The notes under the pieces were generated by a model that searched no databases, was not told the DNA's origin, and saw only the letters and a list, made by a program, of their open reading frames with translations. Both the position numbers and the translations under genes were made by a program. A stretch of 35,134 nt of DNA from Rhodospirillales bacterium (GTDB taxonomy: Bacteria > Pseudomonadota > Alphaproteobacteria > UBA8366 > Aestuariispiraceae): assembly GCA_002696645.1 (NCBI GenBank), contig NZSA01000028.1:161903-197036 (forward strand), read 5' to 3'. This document shows positions 26,155-34,092 of this stretch, one piece after another. Every line of letters begins with the position of its first letter. Position 1 is the first letter of the stretch.

Positions 26155-26865
26155 TAATGCGAACGCAAGATTTTATCAACGCGGTTGTTGTGACTTCAGT
26201 CTTTAATTTTTGTTCTTGTTACTGAACTTCTGGTTCAGTGAGAGCATAGATAAAGAGATGGAGGGGTGGCTCAAGGCCCTTTGGGATTTTGACCACAACA
26301 ACGCCAGACGGTTCGAAACATCATTCTCGCGGATGGCGTTTCATGAAGGGCCGAATGGGGTGACTGTCGGCTGGACGGGCTTGCGATGTTTTGGGCAACC
26401 GGGACATTCTTGCATCCGGAAAGATCGGTGGTCTCTGTGACAGATACCCGCGCGGGCGACGCATCTCCCCCTTGGGAAACGCGACCGGCGTGGCGGCGAG
26501 TAGAATGACCCGAAGACCAGGTGCTTTGCCAGGGTGACCAGGACATCGGATCGGACCAAAAGCCGCACTGGATCGTCATTGATGTTCACGACACTGCGCT
26601 GACGCGTGGGAGGCCTCGCTCTCCGGAGGCTCCGTGAAGCCGCTACGGCTTTGGCTGTGGCAGCATCGTCACCGGGACGACGCCAGACGTCCTGACTGTC
26701 GATTCGGAGCCTCGCGCGCGTCCTTCAAGCCGCCGCATTCAGGTGAAAACCTCACCAGGATCGGCTAATCGAGGGTGAGACACACCACCCGGTGTGCTTC
26801 CCTCGACCAAGGGGCTTGAGAACAAATCGGGCGTTCGATCCACAGGGTCGAACGCCCGTTTTCTG
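26155..26865 (+). ncRNA. Candidate structured noncoding RNA, family not recognised
   Basis: About 700 nt with dense self-complementarity and no credible protein. Clear plus-strand hairpins include ACTGAAC/GTTCAGT (about 26220-26240), GGAGGCC...GGAGGCTCC near 26609, AAGCCG-CTA-CGGCTT near 26637, CGTC/GACG near 26666, GTGA/TCAC near 26742 and a nested CGAGGG(...CACACC/GGTGTG...)CCCTCG at about 26769-26806. It ends in an 11-bp intrinsic terminator. I found no RNase P core (GAGGAAAGUC), no tmRNA tag or CCA arm, and no SRP core tetraloop. The function is unknown. A decayed gene or mobile element is the main alternative; boundaries are estimates. Confidence 0.4.
26828..26862 (+). terminator. Strong intrinsic terminator
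   Basis: CGGGCGTTCGA and TCGAACGCCCG form a perfect 11-bp stem around a 9-nt loop, followed by TTTTCTGTT on the plus strand. No plus-strand protein gene ends just upstream, so the terminated transcript is either the candidate RNA or an unrecognised gene. Confidence 0.85.
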
Positions 26866-27011
26866 TTCGCCGGATTCGCTGCTAACGATATTGTGAACAC
26901 CAAATAATTGCGGCTTTCACAGTAGTTGTTATCGTTAACGAAGTTGATTAAAGTCTCTGTTCAAAAACATTACAAATGCGCGGTTTTTGCGCAAAAAACT
27001 GTGGGGGGTTT

Positions 27012-28043
27012 ATGCCAGTCTGGCGCTTTAGCAGTATCATCGGCATTCTTTTTGCCCTTTCATTTGGTACTCAAGCTTCGGCCAACACACTGGAAACAGT
27101 TCAAGACAGGGGTCTGTTGCGCTGTGGCGTCGTCAACAGTGGGGTTGGGCTTTCAGAGATCGACCTGCAAGGGCACTGGCAAGGATTTTTCCCGGATTTC
27201 TGTCGATTCATGGCAGCTGCTATTCTGGGGAATGCCGATGCTGTCGAATATATTGAGGTTAACTACGTAACGCGGTTCGAGGCCCTTAATGCGGATGCGT
27301 TCGATGTCCTTATGGCCAATACGACCTGGACCGCCGGACGGGATATCGACCTGAAACTGGCCTTCACACATCCCCTGTTTTATGACGGCCAGGGCTTTCT
27401 TGCTCATCGATCCGTCGGCTTAGACTCTGTTGCGGATCTTATTGGCGATAAAACCTATTCCGTCTGTGTCAGCGATGGAACGACCACCATTGAAAATCTG
27501 CGTGATCTAGTTGCCACGAACAATTTGAACCTGAAAATCATCACATTCCAGTCCGTCGAAGGTGTTTATGACGCTTTTTTTGCACGGGTATGCGATCTGA
27601 TGACACAAGACAGGGTGGCGCTGGTGTCACAGCGCTTGAACCGGGCTGCTGATCCCTCCAGTTTTGTCCTTTTCCATGACATCATTTCTAAAGAACCTCT
27701 GGGACCCGCCGTTCGGGAAAATGATCCACAATGGTATGACATCGTGCAATGGACGATTTATGCCACCATGATGGCGGAAGAAAATGGCATCACGCAGCAA
27801 AACGTCGATACTTTTCTGAATTCCGCGGAACCGGAAATTCAGCGCCTTCTGGGTGTTGTGCCTGATATCGGCGACTCACTGGGTCTGCCCCGGGATTGGG
27901 CCTATCAGGGATTGAAACAGGTTGGCTCTTACAGCGAGATTTATGATCGCACATTAGGCAAAAACTCTTCCATGGGGCTTGAAAGAGGTTTAAATGCCCT
28001 TTGGTCAGATGGTGGTCTTTTATACACGCCACCACTGCGCTAA
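27012..28043 (+). CDS. AapJ/BztA-type periplasmic amino-acid binding protein, orphan
   Basis: 343 residues from ATG at 27012 (GGGGGG just upstream), which gives a signal peptide ending near ASA-NTLE. The mature protein follows the general L-amino acid binding protein pattern: TLETVQDRGLLRCGVVNSGVG, FFPDFCRFMAAAILG, FDVLMANTTWTAGRD (ligand Arg region), FYDGQGFLA, and the C-terminal RGLNALWSDGGLLYTPPLR. Usually AapJ is followed by the AapQMP permease and ATPase genes; none are here. The next gene, 214 bp downstream on the same strand, is a sensor kinase. It may therefore present a ligand to that kinase, or serve a transporter encoded elsewhere. An upstream ATG-like start at 26976 lacks a signal peptide at the right place. 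Confidence 0.9.
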   Translation: MPVWRFSSIIGILFALSFGTQASANTLETVQDRGLLRCGVVNSGVGLSEIDLQGHWQGFFPDFCRFMAAAILGNADAVEYIEVNYVTRFEALNADAFDVLMANTTWTAGRDIDLKLAFTHPLFYDGQGFLAHRSVGLDSVADLIGDKTYSVCVSDGTTTIENLRDLVATNNLNLKIITFQSVEGVYDAFFARVCDLMTQDRVALVSQRLNRAADPSSFVLFHDIISKEPLGPAVRENDPQWYDIVQWTIYATMMAEENGITQQNVDTFLNSAEPEIQRLLGVVPDIGDSLGLPRDWAYQGLKQVGSYSEIYDRTLGKNSSMGLERGLNALWSDGGLLYTPPLR

Positions 28044-28257
28044 AGTTGGACAAATTGGCTCCATACTGCGCATTATTGTACTTTGGCGCAGGGAACAAAG
28101 AAAGAGATTGAATGCTGTGCGGGGGGGCGTTGACACGCGGGGAACGCGCGAATTTGTTCAATGCTCAGTTTTCTGTGAACCCTTTACTGTTTTCTGACTT
28201 CCCTATTTCAATGGAAATGTATTCCAGCCTTCGCGCTTGTTTTGAAAGCCGATAGAA

Positions 28258-30195
28258 ATGCGGTGGTCCCTGATTTCAGTTCGCCTGGTCATCGCCATAT
28301 CCCTTTTTGGATTGGTGACATGCGGGGCTTTGCTGACGGCAGTGCTCAGTTTTGATGACATGCGGCGCGGCTATGACCACATCGCAACGACAACCGTCCC
28401 GGAACTGATTGCAGCGTCCCGTATTGGCCAGACAGCGCAGGCCATCGCATCCACGGCACCCGCGCTCAGTTCCGTTGAAACCCATCTGCGCAAAGAGGCG
28501 GTAAATCATCGCATCACCGACCAGATCAAACTTCTGGACGCCTATTTGAACGATTTACAGAATCTGGTTGGGGTATCAGAAACGGCCGCCAAGTTGATTG
28601 ATCGTATCCGACAAAGCCGTGATGCGCTGGTGCAAAACCTGGAAACACTGGATAAAACAGTCAGTGAACGCATAACGGTTGAAGGCAGATTGATCGAAAC
28701 CTATGCCACCGCGCGGTCCATCATGGACCGCCTGCAAGAGGCGCAGGATGACGCGATCTTAGCGATGGGTTCAATTGATCTGCATGCTGAATTGCCCGGG
28801 AACGGTACATTGCACCAGAAATGGTACCGACCAATGGAAGCAGCACTGATCAATGTCCTGGCCGTTCGCACCTTTGATTCTGATGTCCTTGTGGAACAGG
28901 CAAACGACAGGGCCGCCGGTTTTCTGGCAACCGCCCAAAACGCATCGGTGGTATTCGAACCTTATCTGACAAAGGATATGATTGAGAGACTGCGGGGCTT
29001 AGAAGGCGAGGCACGGTGGCTGATTGAAGGGGATAGGGGGATCTTTGGTCTGGTCCGCAAACGGCTGGAATTGTTAACCAATCTCAAAGGATTGCTGAAT
29101 TCAAACATATTCCTTGCCAACCGGTTTGTCGGTTCTGTTGCAGACCTGACCTTAGTGTTGCGTGAAGATACGCTTAAAAGCTCTCTGGCATTCAAGGAAA
29201 TCGCTTATTCAAAATGGCTGATTTTACTTGGCGTGATGGGGGGAAGCATTGCGGCTGTCCTTATCCTGTCGCTCTATGTGCGCAAACGTATTGTGCGGCG
29301 CCTGAACGCACTGCGAGATTCTCTGATCGCCCGGGTCAGCGGACAATCCGTGCCAATCCCTGTGGATGGTCAGGATGAAATCGCTGATATTGGACAGGCC
29401 GCCGCTTACTTCGCCGAAGCGGTCGCAGAGCGAGAGCAAAGCCTGTATCGATCAAAGGAAGAAGCAGAGCACCTCGCCCGGGAAGCGGAGGCCGCCAATC
29501 GCGCAAAATCCGTATTTCTGGCAAATATGAGCCACGAATTGCGCACCCCCCTGAATGCCATCATCGGGTTTTCAGAACTGATTGGCAGCGGCCAGATTAA
29601 ACAGAACCGCAATCAGGAATATGCAATGGATATCAATGACAGCGGTCGCCACCTGCTGGAACTGATCAATCAATTGCTGGACTATTCCAAAATCGAAGCA
29701 GGCGAACGTGATCTAGCCATGCGGGCGATCAATGCGTCAGAAGAACTGACATCGCTGGAAAAACTGATTCACCAACCCTTGGAGCGCCGGAATCTGACAA
29801 TTGCCAATATGCTGGATCCAGACCTGATGGTTTGGGCTGATCGCACTGCCTTCAGGCAGGTCCTGCTGAATCTATTGACCAATTCCTGTAAATTCGCCTA
29901 CGAACATTCCACAATCACCGTTAGCGCCACCACGGAAAATGGCATGGTCGCCATTGAAATTGCTGATCGTGGAATTGGCATTGGTGAAACCCACCTAGCC
30001 AGGGTCATGCAACCTTTTCATCAAGAGACGGAAACCTATATTCGCCCGTCGGGCGGCACAGGTCTGGGTCTGGCAATCGTCGAATCTCTGGTTCAGATGC
30101 ATGGTGGCGTCGTGACGTTGACCAGCGAGAAAGGGATTGGCACATCGGTTACGGTACAGTTCCAATTGGCGCAAACCGATATACCACCAGCCTAA
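28258..30195 (+). CDS. Sensor histidine kinase with large periplasmic helical domain
   Basis: 645 residues. TM1 at about 9-31, a long helical periplasmic region (about 35-320), TM2 near 322-343 (WLILLGVMGGSIAAVLILSLYV), HAMP to about 395 and a coiled coil rich in Glu/Arg/Ala. Then comes HisKA with phospho-accepting His426 in LANMSHELRTPLNAIIGFSEL, and an HATPase with NLLTNSCKF (N box), DRGIGIG (G1) and GGTGLGLAIV (G2). There is no receiver or Hpt domain, and no response regulator in the window, so its partner is elsewhere. The extended helical sensor resembles the TorS type, whose input is a periplasmic binding protein; the adjacent orphan binding protein is a natural candidate ligand carrier. 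Confidence 0.93.
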   Translation: MRWSLISVRLVIAISLFGLVTCGALLTAVLSFDDMRRGYDHIATTTVPELIAASRIGQTAQAIASTAPALSSVETHLRKEAVNHRITDQIKLLDAYLNDLQNLVGVSETAAKLIDRIRQSRDALVQNLETLDKTVSERITVEGRLIETYATARSIMDRLQEAQDDAILAMGSIDLHAELPGNGTLHQKWYRPMEAALINVLAVRTFDSDVLVEQANDRAAGFLATAQNASVVFEPYLTKDMIERLRGLEGEARWLIEGDRGIFGLVRKRLELLTNLKGLLNSNIFLANRFVGSVADLTLVLREDTLKSSLAFKEIAYSKWLILLGVMGGSIAAVLILSLYVRKRIVRRLNALRDSLIARVSGQSVPIPVDGQDEIADIGQAAAYFAEAVAEREQSLYRSKEEAEHLAREAEAANRAKSVFLANMSHELRTPLNAIIGFSELIGSGQIKQNRNQEYAMDINDSGRHLLELINQLLDYSKIEAGERDLAMRAINASEELTSLEKLIHQPLERRNLTIANMLDPDLMVWADRTAFRQVLLNLLTNSCKFAYEHSTITVSATTENGMVAIEIADRGIGIGETHLARVMQPFHQETETYIRPSGGTGLGLAIVESLVQMHGGVVTLTSEKGIGTSVTVQFQLAQTDIPPA

Positions 30196-30231
30196 AGCAT
30201 CATGTGCTCGCAAACGCTCACACATAATGCT
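30196..30231. terminator. Possible bidirectional hairpin between convergent genes
   Basis: AGCATCATGTG and CACATAATGCT form a stem of ten pairs with one C-A mismatch, starting directly after the kinase stop and before the convergent EamA gene end. There is no T-run, so termination would be inefficient or Rho-assisted. Confidence 0.35.
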
Positions 30232-30294
30232 CTAACCATTTGTGTTTTCAGCAAATACGTCGTCGCACACAGATCCGTTCGCGCAGGTTTTTCT

Positions 30295-31215
30295 CTAACC
30301 AACTCTACCCATCTCCGCGCGGATTGCACACCACAGACCCACCAGGATTGGAACGCCGCCCAAAAGGGTCATTGCCGGGATTGCTTCGTTAAAATAGACC
30401 AATCCCAGAAAGCCGCCGATGATCGGCTCCCCCAACAGGCAAATCGCTACAAAAATGGGGGAAACCCGACCCAGGGAATGATTGTACGATGTGTGACCGA
30501 TCACCTGGCTGACAAGGCCTAATGCCAAAATCGCCAACCATGCCTGTTGCCCCAGACCGGACACCGAAACGCCCATAACCAGGCCTGCGATGATCAGCGT
30601 GACAGCGGCACTGCCATAACACAGCGTCACGTACTGACTGGTTTCCAGATACTGACGGACATGTTTTCCAATCATCAGATAGCCCGCCATGGCCATGCCC
30701 CCCAGCGTGGCAAGGCACAGACCGACAGGATCCCCTTGTGGATTTCTAAGCCCGTCCCACCCGATCAGGGTCAATCCTACAAGGCATAACAGAATCCCGA
30801 TCAGCACCCCGTTTGGCGGTCGCCCGCGACCAAGTGCTGTTTCAGCCACGACCACCCAAATCGGTGACAGGCTGACCAACAAAGCGCTTTCAGCAATAGT
30901 CAGGCGTTGGACAGATTCAATCCAGCTTGCGAAATGCACGGCCAGAAACAGGCCGGACACTAAAGAAAAACCGATCAACACCAAGCCTGATGGCCGCACG
31001 GCACGGACCGATCCACGCATTCCATACAAGGCAAAGGGCAGAAAAACCAATGTCGCAATTCCAACCCGCGCCGCGGCAATCAGCAAGGCCGGCGCATCCC
31101 CCGCCAATCGCACAAAGATAACACCGTGACTGACTGCCGCCAGTCCGATCAGCGCAACCAGCACCATCATGCCACGATGGGGCTGAAGCATCGGGCTGTT
31201 AACCGGGCCTGTCAT
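30295..31215 (-). CDS. EamA/DMT-family transporter
   Basis: 306 residues with ten hydrophobic segments in two EamA repeats: VALIGLAAVSHGVIFVRLAGDAPALLIAAARVGIATLVFLPFALYG opens the first, and GLCLATLGGMAMAGYLMIGKHVRQYL the second. The end has the typical GEPIIGGFLGLVYFNEAI segment. Such proteins export metabolites or amino acids across the inner membrane; substrate unknown. ATG at 31215 lies nine bases after the stop of the dehydrogenase gene and may be coupled to it; inner ATGs (MMVLV) would also suit the first helix. Confidence 0.9.
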   Translation of the reverse strand: MTGPVNSPMLQPHRGMMVLVALIGLAAVSHGVIFVRLAGDAPALLIAAARVGIATLVFLPFALYGMRGSVRAVRPSGLVLIGFSLVSGLFLAVHFASWIESVQRLTIAESALLVSLSPIWVVVAETALGRGRPPNGVLIGILLCLVGLTLIGWDGLRNPQGDPVGLCLATLGGMAMAGYLMIGKHVRQYLETSQYVTLCYGSAAVTLIIAGLVMGVSVSGLGQQAWLAILALGLVSQVIGHTSYNHSLGRVSPIFVAICLLGEPIIGGFLGLVYFNEAIPAMTLLGGVPILVGLWCAIRAEMGRVG

Positions 31216-31224
31216 TTGTCAGGG

Positions 31225-32097
31225 TCAACGTGTCGGGCGGGGAATATCTTCCGCATAATCATAGAAACCCCGCCCGGTTTTGACACCCAACCAGCCCGCC
31301 TCGACATATTTGACCAACAGGGGACAGGGGCGGTACTTCGCATCCGCCAGATCCGCATGCAACACGGACAGGATCGCAAAACACGTATCCAATCCGATGA
31401 AATCAGCAAGCTCCAATGGCCCAAGGGGATGGCGCGTCCCCAGCTTCATGGCGGTATCAATGGCGGTTACACTGCCTACCCCCTCATACAGCGTGTAAAT
31501 CGCCTCATTGATCATCGGCAGTAAAATACGGTTGACGATAAAGCCTGGAAAATCCTCTGATACGGCAACAGTTTTGCCCAAGGCCTCTGCATAGGATTTA
31601 AACTTTTCAAAAGTTTCATCTTTTGTCGCCAGTCCCCGCACCAGTTCCACCAGCGGCACTGATGGAACTGGATTCATGAAATGACAGCCGCAGAAGCGAT
31701 CCGGGCGGTCCGTAATTGCCGCCAACCGCGTGATGGAAATCGAAGACGTATTGGTCGCCAGATAGGCCTGATCACTCATTGCCGCCGTCGCGGATTTCAG
31801 GATATCGCGTTTGACCTCTTCATTCTCTGTGGCGGATTCAATCACCATTTCGCAATCAGACAGCATCCCATAGTCTGTGCCAGTCTGAATAAGCGCAAGG
31901 GCCGGGGCGATTTCCGCCGCATCAATCAGGCCACGCCGTGCCTGTTTGTCCATGGACTCCTTGATTTTCTCCAGTGCGATGGACAATGCATCCTGTGAAA
32001 TGTCCAATAAGCGCACTTTTGCACCGGCTAAGGCAGAGACATGGGCGATCCCATGACCCATCTGACCTGCACCGATGACGCCGATGGTCTTAAACAT
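31225..32097 (-). CDS. 3-hydroxyacyl-CoA (3-hydroxybutyryl-CoA) dehydrogenase
   Basis: 290 residues, standard length. GVIGAGQMGHGIAHV (6-20) binds NAD; His139 and Glu151 (CHFMNPVPSVPLVELVRG) form the catalytic pair; NTSSISIT (116-123) contributes the substrate-binding Ser. The C-terminal half has the dimerisation fold with GTRHPLGPLELADFIGLD. It oxidises (S)-3-hydroxyacyl-CoA to 3-ketoacyl-CoA, in butanoate or aromatic-acid degradation or PHB-related metabolism. AAAGGAG lies six bases before the ATG. The neighbours do not fix the pathway. Confidence 0.95.
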   Translation of the reverse strand: MFKTIGVIGAGQMGHGIAHVSALAGAKVRLLDISQDALSIALEKIKESMDKQARRGLIDAAEIAPALALIQTGTDYGMLSDCEMVIESATENEEVKRDILKSATAAMSDQAYLATNTSSISITRLAAITDRPDRFCGCHFMNPVPSVPLVELVRGLATKDETFEKFKSYAEALGKTVAVSEDFPGFIVNRILLPMINEAIYTLYEGVGSVTAIDTAMKLGTRHPLGPLELADFIGLDTCFAILSVLHADLADAKYRPCPLLVKYVEAGWLGVKTGRGFYDYAEDIPRPTR

Positions 32098-32195
32098 CGC
32101 CGTCTCCTTTCCCGCATGGCTGGCCGCCCCTCGTTTCGGGGGCGGTCCTTATGTTGCAGTGCAACTTTGAGCCGGACAGCTGCATTATGCAAGTG

Positions 32196-32993
32196 TCATA
32201 GTGTAAACAACCGTCCCCATTGCGCCAATTGATCCTGAATACCGGCAAGCCTCAGGCTGTGCCAGGCAAGAACTTGATTGGATGATAGGACGGGTTTGCC
32301 CAATTCCGCTTCCAGCGACGCAATAGCATCGGCCAATCGAACGCTGGTGCAGGAGACAAAAACGCAATCGACATCGTCGCGCTTGCCTAAAGCCAAGACG
32401 GCCCGGCGCAGACTGTCTGTCGTGATGCAGGCTACGATATTGTCATCGGGTTCATTGAAGGACCCGAAGACAGGAACTGTGTAGCCCCGTGCCTCTATAT
32501 ATCCACGCACAAGCTCGTTTACGTCACGCGTATAGGGGGTCAATACAGCAATTCGGCAGACATCCAACGAGTCGAATGCCGCAAAGGCAGCCGTTATTGG
32601 AGTATTGGGTCGCGCTTCCGGACGACCCTTTTTGATTTGACCGAAGACCCGATCTTCACCCAACACGATGCTGGCCGACGTGCAGGCATAGGCCAGCACG
32701 TCCAAGTGCGCATCGGGCAAAATAAGTGCGGCCTGACTGGCGATGGTGTCTTCCATCGCAGCCAGGGTTGTCGGCGTTATGATGGCTGAACTAGCAATAC
32801 GGGTGAAATGGACCGCCACGCCGGGCTGGGCAACCATCTCCCAGAATTCATGCTCTACGGTGTGATCGCTGGCCAGAACCACGGCGCCAATACGGGCGCG
32901 TGCAGCCAGACCGGCGCTCGCTTGAAAGGGAAAATCAATAAAGGACCTGTCTGGAGCATCCACCAGCGACTCATCCACCAGCGACTCGGGCAC
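32196..32993 (-). CDS. Asp/Glu racemase / maleate isomerase-family protein
   Basis: 265 residues from GTG. Two-lobed fold with the family's pair of active-site cysteines: Cys104 in AYACTSASIVLG and Cys215 in VFVSCTSVRLAD. IAVLTPYTRDVNELV near residues 148-162 and GKPVLSSNQVLAWH near the end are typical of maleate isomerase, arylmalonate decarboxylase and EutA-like proteins. The reaction cannot be chosen from sequence: isomerisation, racemisation or decarboxylation are all possible. A 15-bp tandem duplication covers codons 2-12 and contains further in-frame GTG codons, so the true start may be any of three. It lies in an amino-acid-related gene block (LysE exporter, amine oxidoreductase). Confidence 0.85.
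   Translation of the reverse strand: MPESLVDESLVDAPDRSFIDFPFQASAGLAARARIGAVVLASDHTVEHEFWEMVAQPGVAVHFTRIASSAIITPTTLAAMEDTIASQAALILPDAHLDVLAYACTSASIVLGEDRVFGQIKKGRPEARPNTPITAAFAAFDSLDVCRIAVLTPYTRDVNELVRGYIEARGYTVPVFGSFNEPDDNIVACITTDSLRRAVLALGKRDDVDCVFVSCTSVRLADAIASLEAELGKPVLSSNQVLAWHSLRLAGIQDQLAQWGRLFTL
32958..32987. repeat. 15-bp tandem duplication at the racemase gene start
   Basis: ATCCACCAGCGACTC occurs twice without a gap (32958-32972 and 32973-32987). In the minus-strand frame it encodes the repeat ESLVD-ESLVD at residues 3-12. Each copy carries an in-frame GTG. Confidence 0.9.
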
Positions 32994-33037
32994 CCTACAC
33001 CCCCTTCCCCACGGACTGGATCAACGATCCACTGCCG

Positions 33038-33349
33038 CTATTGTTTGACCCGCGACGGGCGACGGGTCATGCCTTCAGGCACTTCTTCCGACTTACTATC
33101 GATGAACACACGCTGCCAAACCATCGCCCCTTTGTCGGATTTCACCAGCATCCAAGTGCGCCCAAAGGCCGTATCGACCATTAATGTCCCAGGTTTGCCA
33201 TCAATAGTCGTCGGCATGGTCAAATACCGACCAGGCGCGGTCAAAGACGCCCCGTCGTCCGATGATTGCGCCACAGCAATCCCTGAAAAGGTTAAGGACC
33301 CAACCAATAAACCTGTCACCAAGGCAGCAGTTTTCAAAAAGCGCATCAT
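33038..33349 (-). CDS. Small exported protein, unknown function
   Basis: 103 residues from ATG at 33349, which has GGAGGG nine bases upstream. MMRFLKTAALVTGLLVGSLTFSGIAVAQSS is a clear signal peptide, probably cleaved after AVAQ or VA. The mature ~75 residues contain VDTAFGRTWMLVKSDKG and a basic tail. No family is recognised. An upstream frame extension to 33439 is open but lacks a ribosome site and would bury the signal peptide. It lies between the racemase and LysE genes. Confidence 0.7.
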   Translation of the reverse strand: MMRFLKTAALVTGLLVGSLTFSGIAVAQSSDDGASLTAPGRYLTMPTTIDGKPGTLMVDTAFGRTWMLVKSDKGAMVWQRVFIDSKSEEVPEGMTRRPSRVKQ

Positions 33350-33453
33350 TGTGAACATCCCTCCAAACAAGATCATTTCGCACCAACAATCCGATGCGCT
33401 ATCGGCACTGTACAGCGCAGAACGCTTGGGGGGAAGCATCTATGCGAAGGTCT

Positions 33454-34089
33454 TTATACAGGACGGCGGGCCAGGGCCAACCCGATGCCCGTCGCCAATA
33501 ATAAAGTCCCCGTGATGCGGGCGCGCAGCACGGCCCGTTTCGCATCCATCAGATAGGGTCGAATACGCCCGGACATCAGGGCATAACTACCGTCCAACAA
33601 AATGGCCACGCCAATAAAGCTTGCCGTCATGATCACAACCTGTGGGGCTGGCGGCAATCCAGCGTCGATGAATTGCGGAAAGAAGGCGATGTAAAACACG
33701 ATGGTTTTGGGATTGGTCAACCCGGTCAGGAAGCCATGTATGAACGTCCGCTTGAACGATTTCCGCCGGTTCGCCTTGGCATCCTGCAAAACCGCCGCTG
33801 AGGATCGCCATTCCTTGATACCCAGGTAAATCAGATAGGCAGCACCCACCCATCGCACAATATCGAACAGTTCCGACATCAGCGTCAGGGCGGCGGTAAG
33901 ACCGATCGCGCCCGCTATCAGTAATATCGCGGTCCCGAAATTCGCCCCCAGGCTGGTGCTGATACCATAGCGGGTACCATGCTTCAGGCTATTGGCAATA
34001 ACCAGGGTCACGACGGGCCCAGGCATCAGAACCAGAAGTGCCGAAGCAAGCAGAAACGCACTGAACAATTCGATATTTAGGACTTCCAT
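33454..34089 (-). CDS. LysE/RhtB-family amino-acid exporter
   Basis: 211 residues with six membrane segments. The N-terminal signature LVLMPGPVVTLVIANSLKHGTRYGISTSLGANFG (about residues 19-52) is diagnostic of the family, and FLTGLTNPKTIVFYIAFFPQFI near 120-141 is the second conserved block. It exports amino acids or similar small molecules across the inner membrane; the substrate is not readable. It begins three bases after the stop of the FAD-dependent oxidoreductase gene, so the two are translationally linked. The exporter may relieve an amino acid or product made by that enzyme. Confidence 0.93.
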   Translation of the reverse strand: MEVLNIELFSAFLLASALLVLMPGPVVTLVIANSLKHGTRYGISTSLGANFGTAILLIAGAIGLTAALTLMSELFDIVRWVGAAYLIYLGIKEWRSSAAVLQDAKANRRKSFKRTFIHGFLTGLTNPKTIVFYIAFFPQFIDAGLPPAPQVVIMTASFIGVAILLDGSYALMSGRIRPYLMDAKRAVLRARITGTLLLATGIGLALARRPV

Positions 34090-34092
34090 GAT

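Larger units (their letters stand above)
25882..27011. other. 1.1-kb intergenic region between sdhC and the binding-protein gene
   Basis: No reading frame here has convincing protein features on either strand. From left to right it contains: the sdh leader, with a possible minus-strand promoter (TTGACA at 25952-25947, TACTGT 16 bp on); a 6-bp hairpin (26027-26042); a consensus DnaA-box sequence; AT-rich 11-bp tandem repeats; a plus-strand promoter candidate; a hairpin-rich GC-richer block; and an intrinsic terminator. After that, 26866-27011 is AT-rich leader, with TAACGATA and TATCGTTA as inverted copies at 26883 and 26931, and a GGGGGG ribosome site just before the binding-protein ATG. Confidence 0.7.

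Noticed and set aside
26050..26170. Replication origin
   Set aside because: Only one consensus DnaA box, no cluster of variants, and the neighbours (sdh) are not the usual alphaproteobacterial origin genes.
26271..26589. Two overlapping minus-strand reading frames of 82 and 102 codons
   Set aside because: Odd composition rich in Arg/Ser/Cys, no ribosome site, and they lie in the hairpin-rich block; more likely chance frames.
26155..26865. tmRNA (permuted alphaproteobacterial type) or RNase P RNA
   Set aside because: No GAGGAAAGUC core, no alphaproteobacterial AND-N tag before the terminator and no T-arm with CCA were seen. An AANDIVNTK-like reading at about 26878 lies after the terminator and lacks the usual hydrophobic Ala-Ala end.
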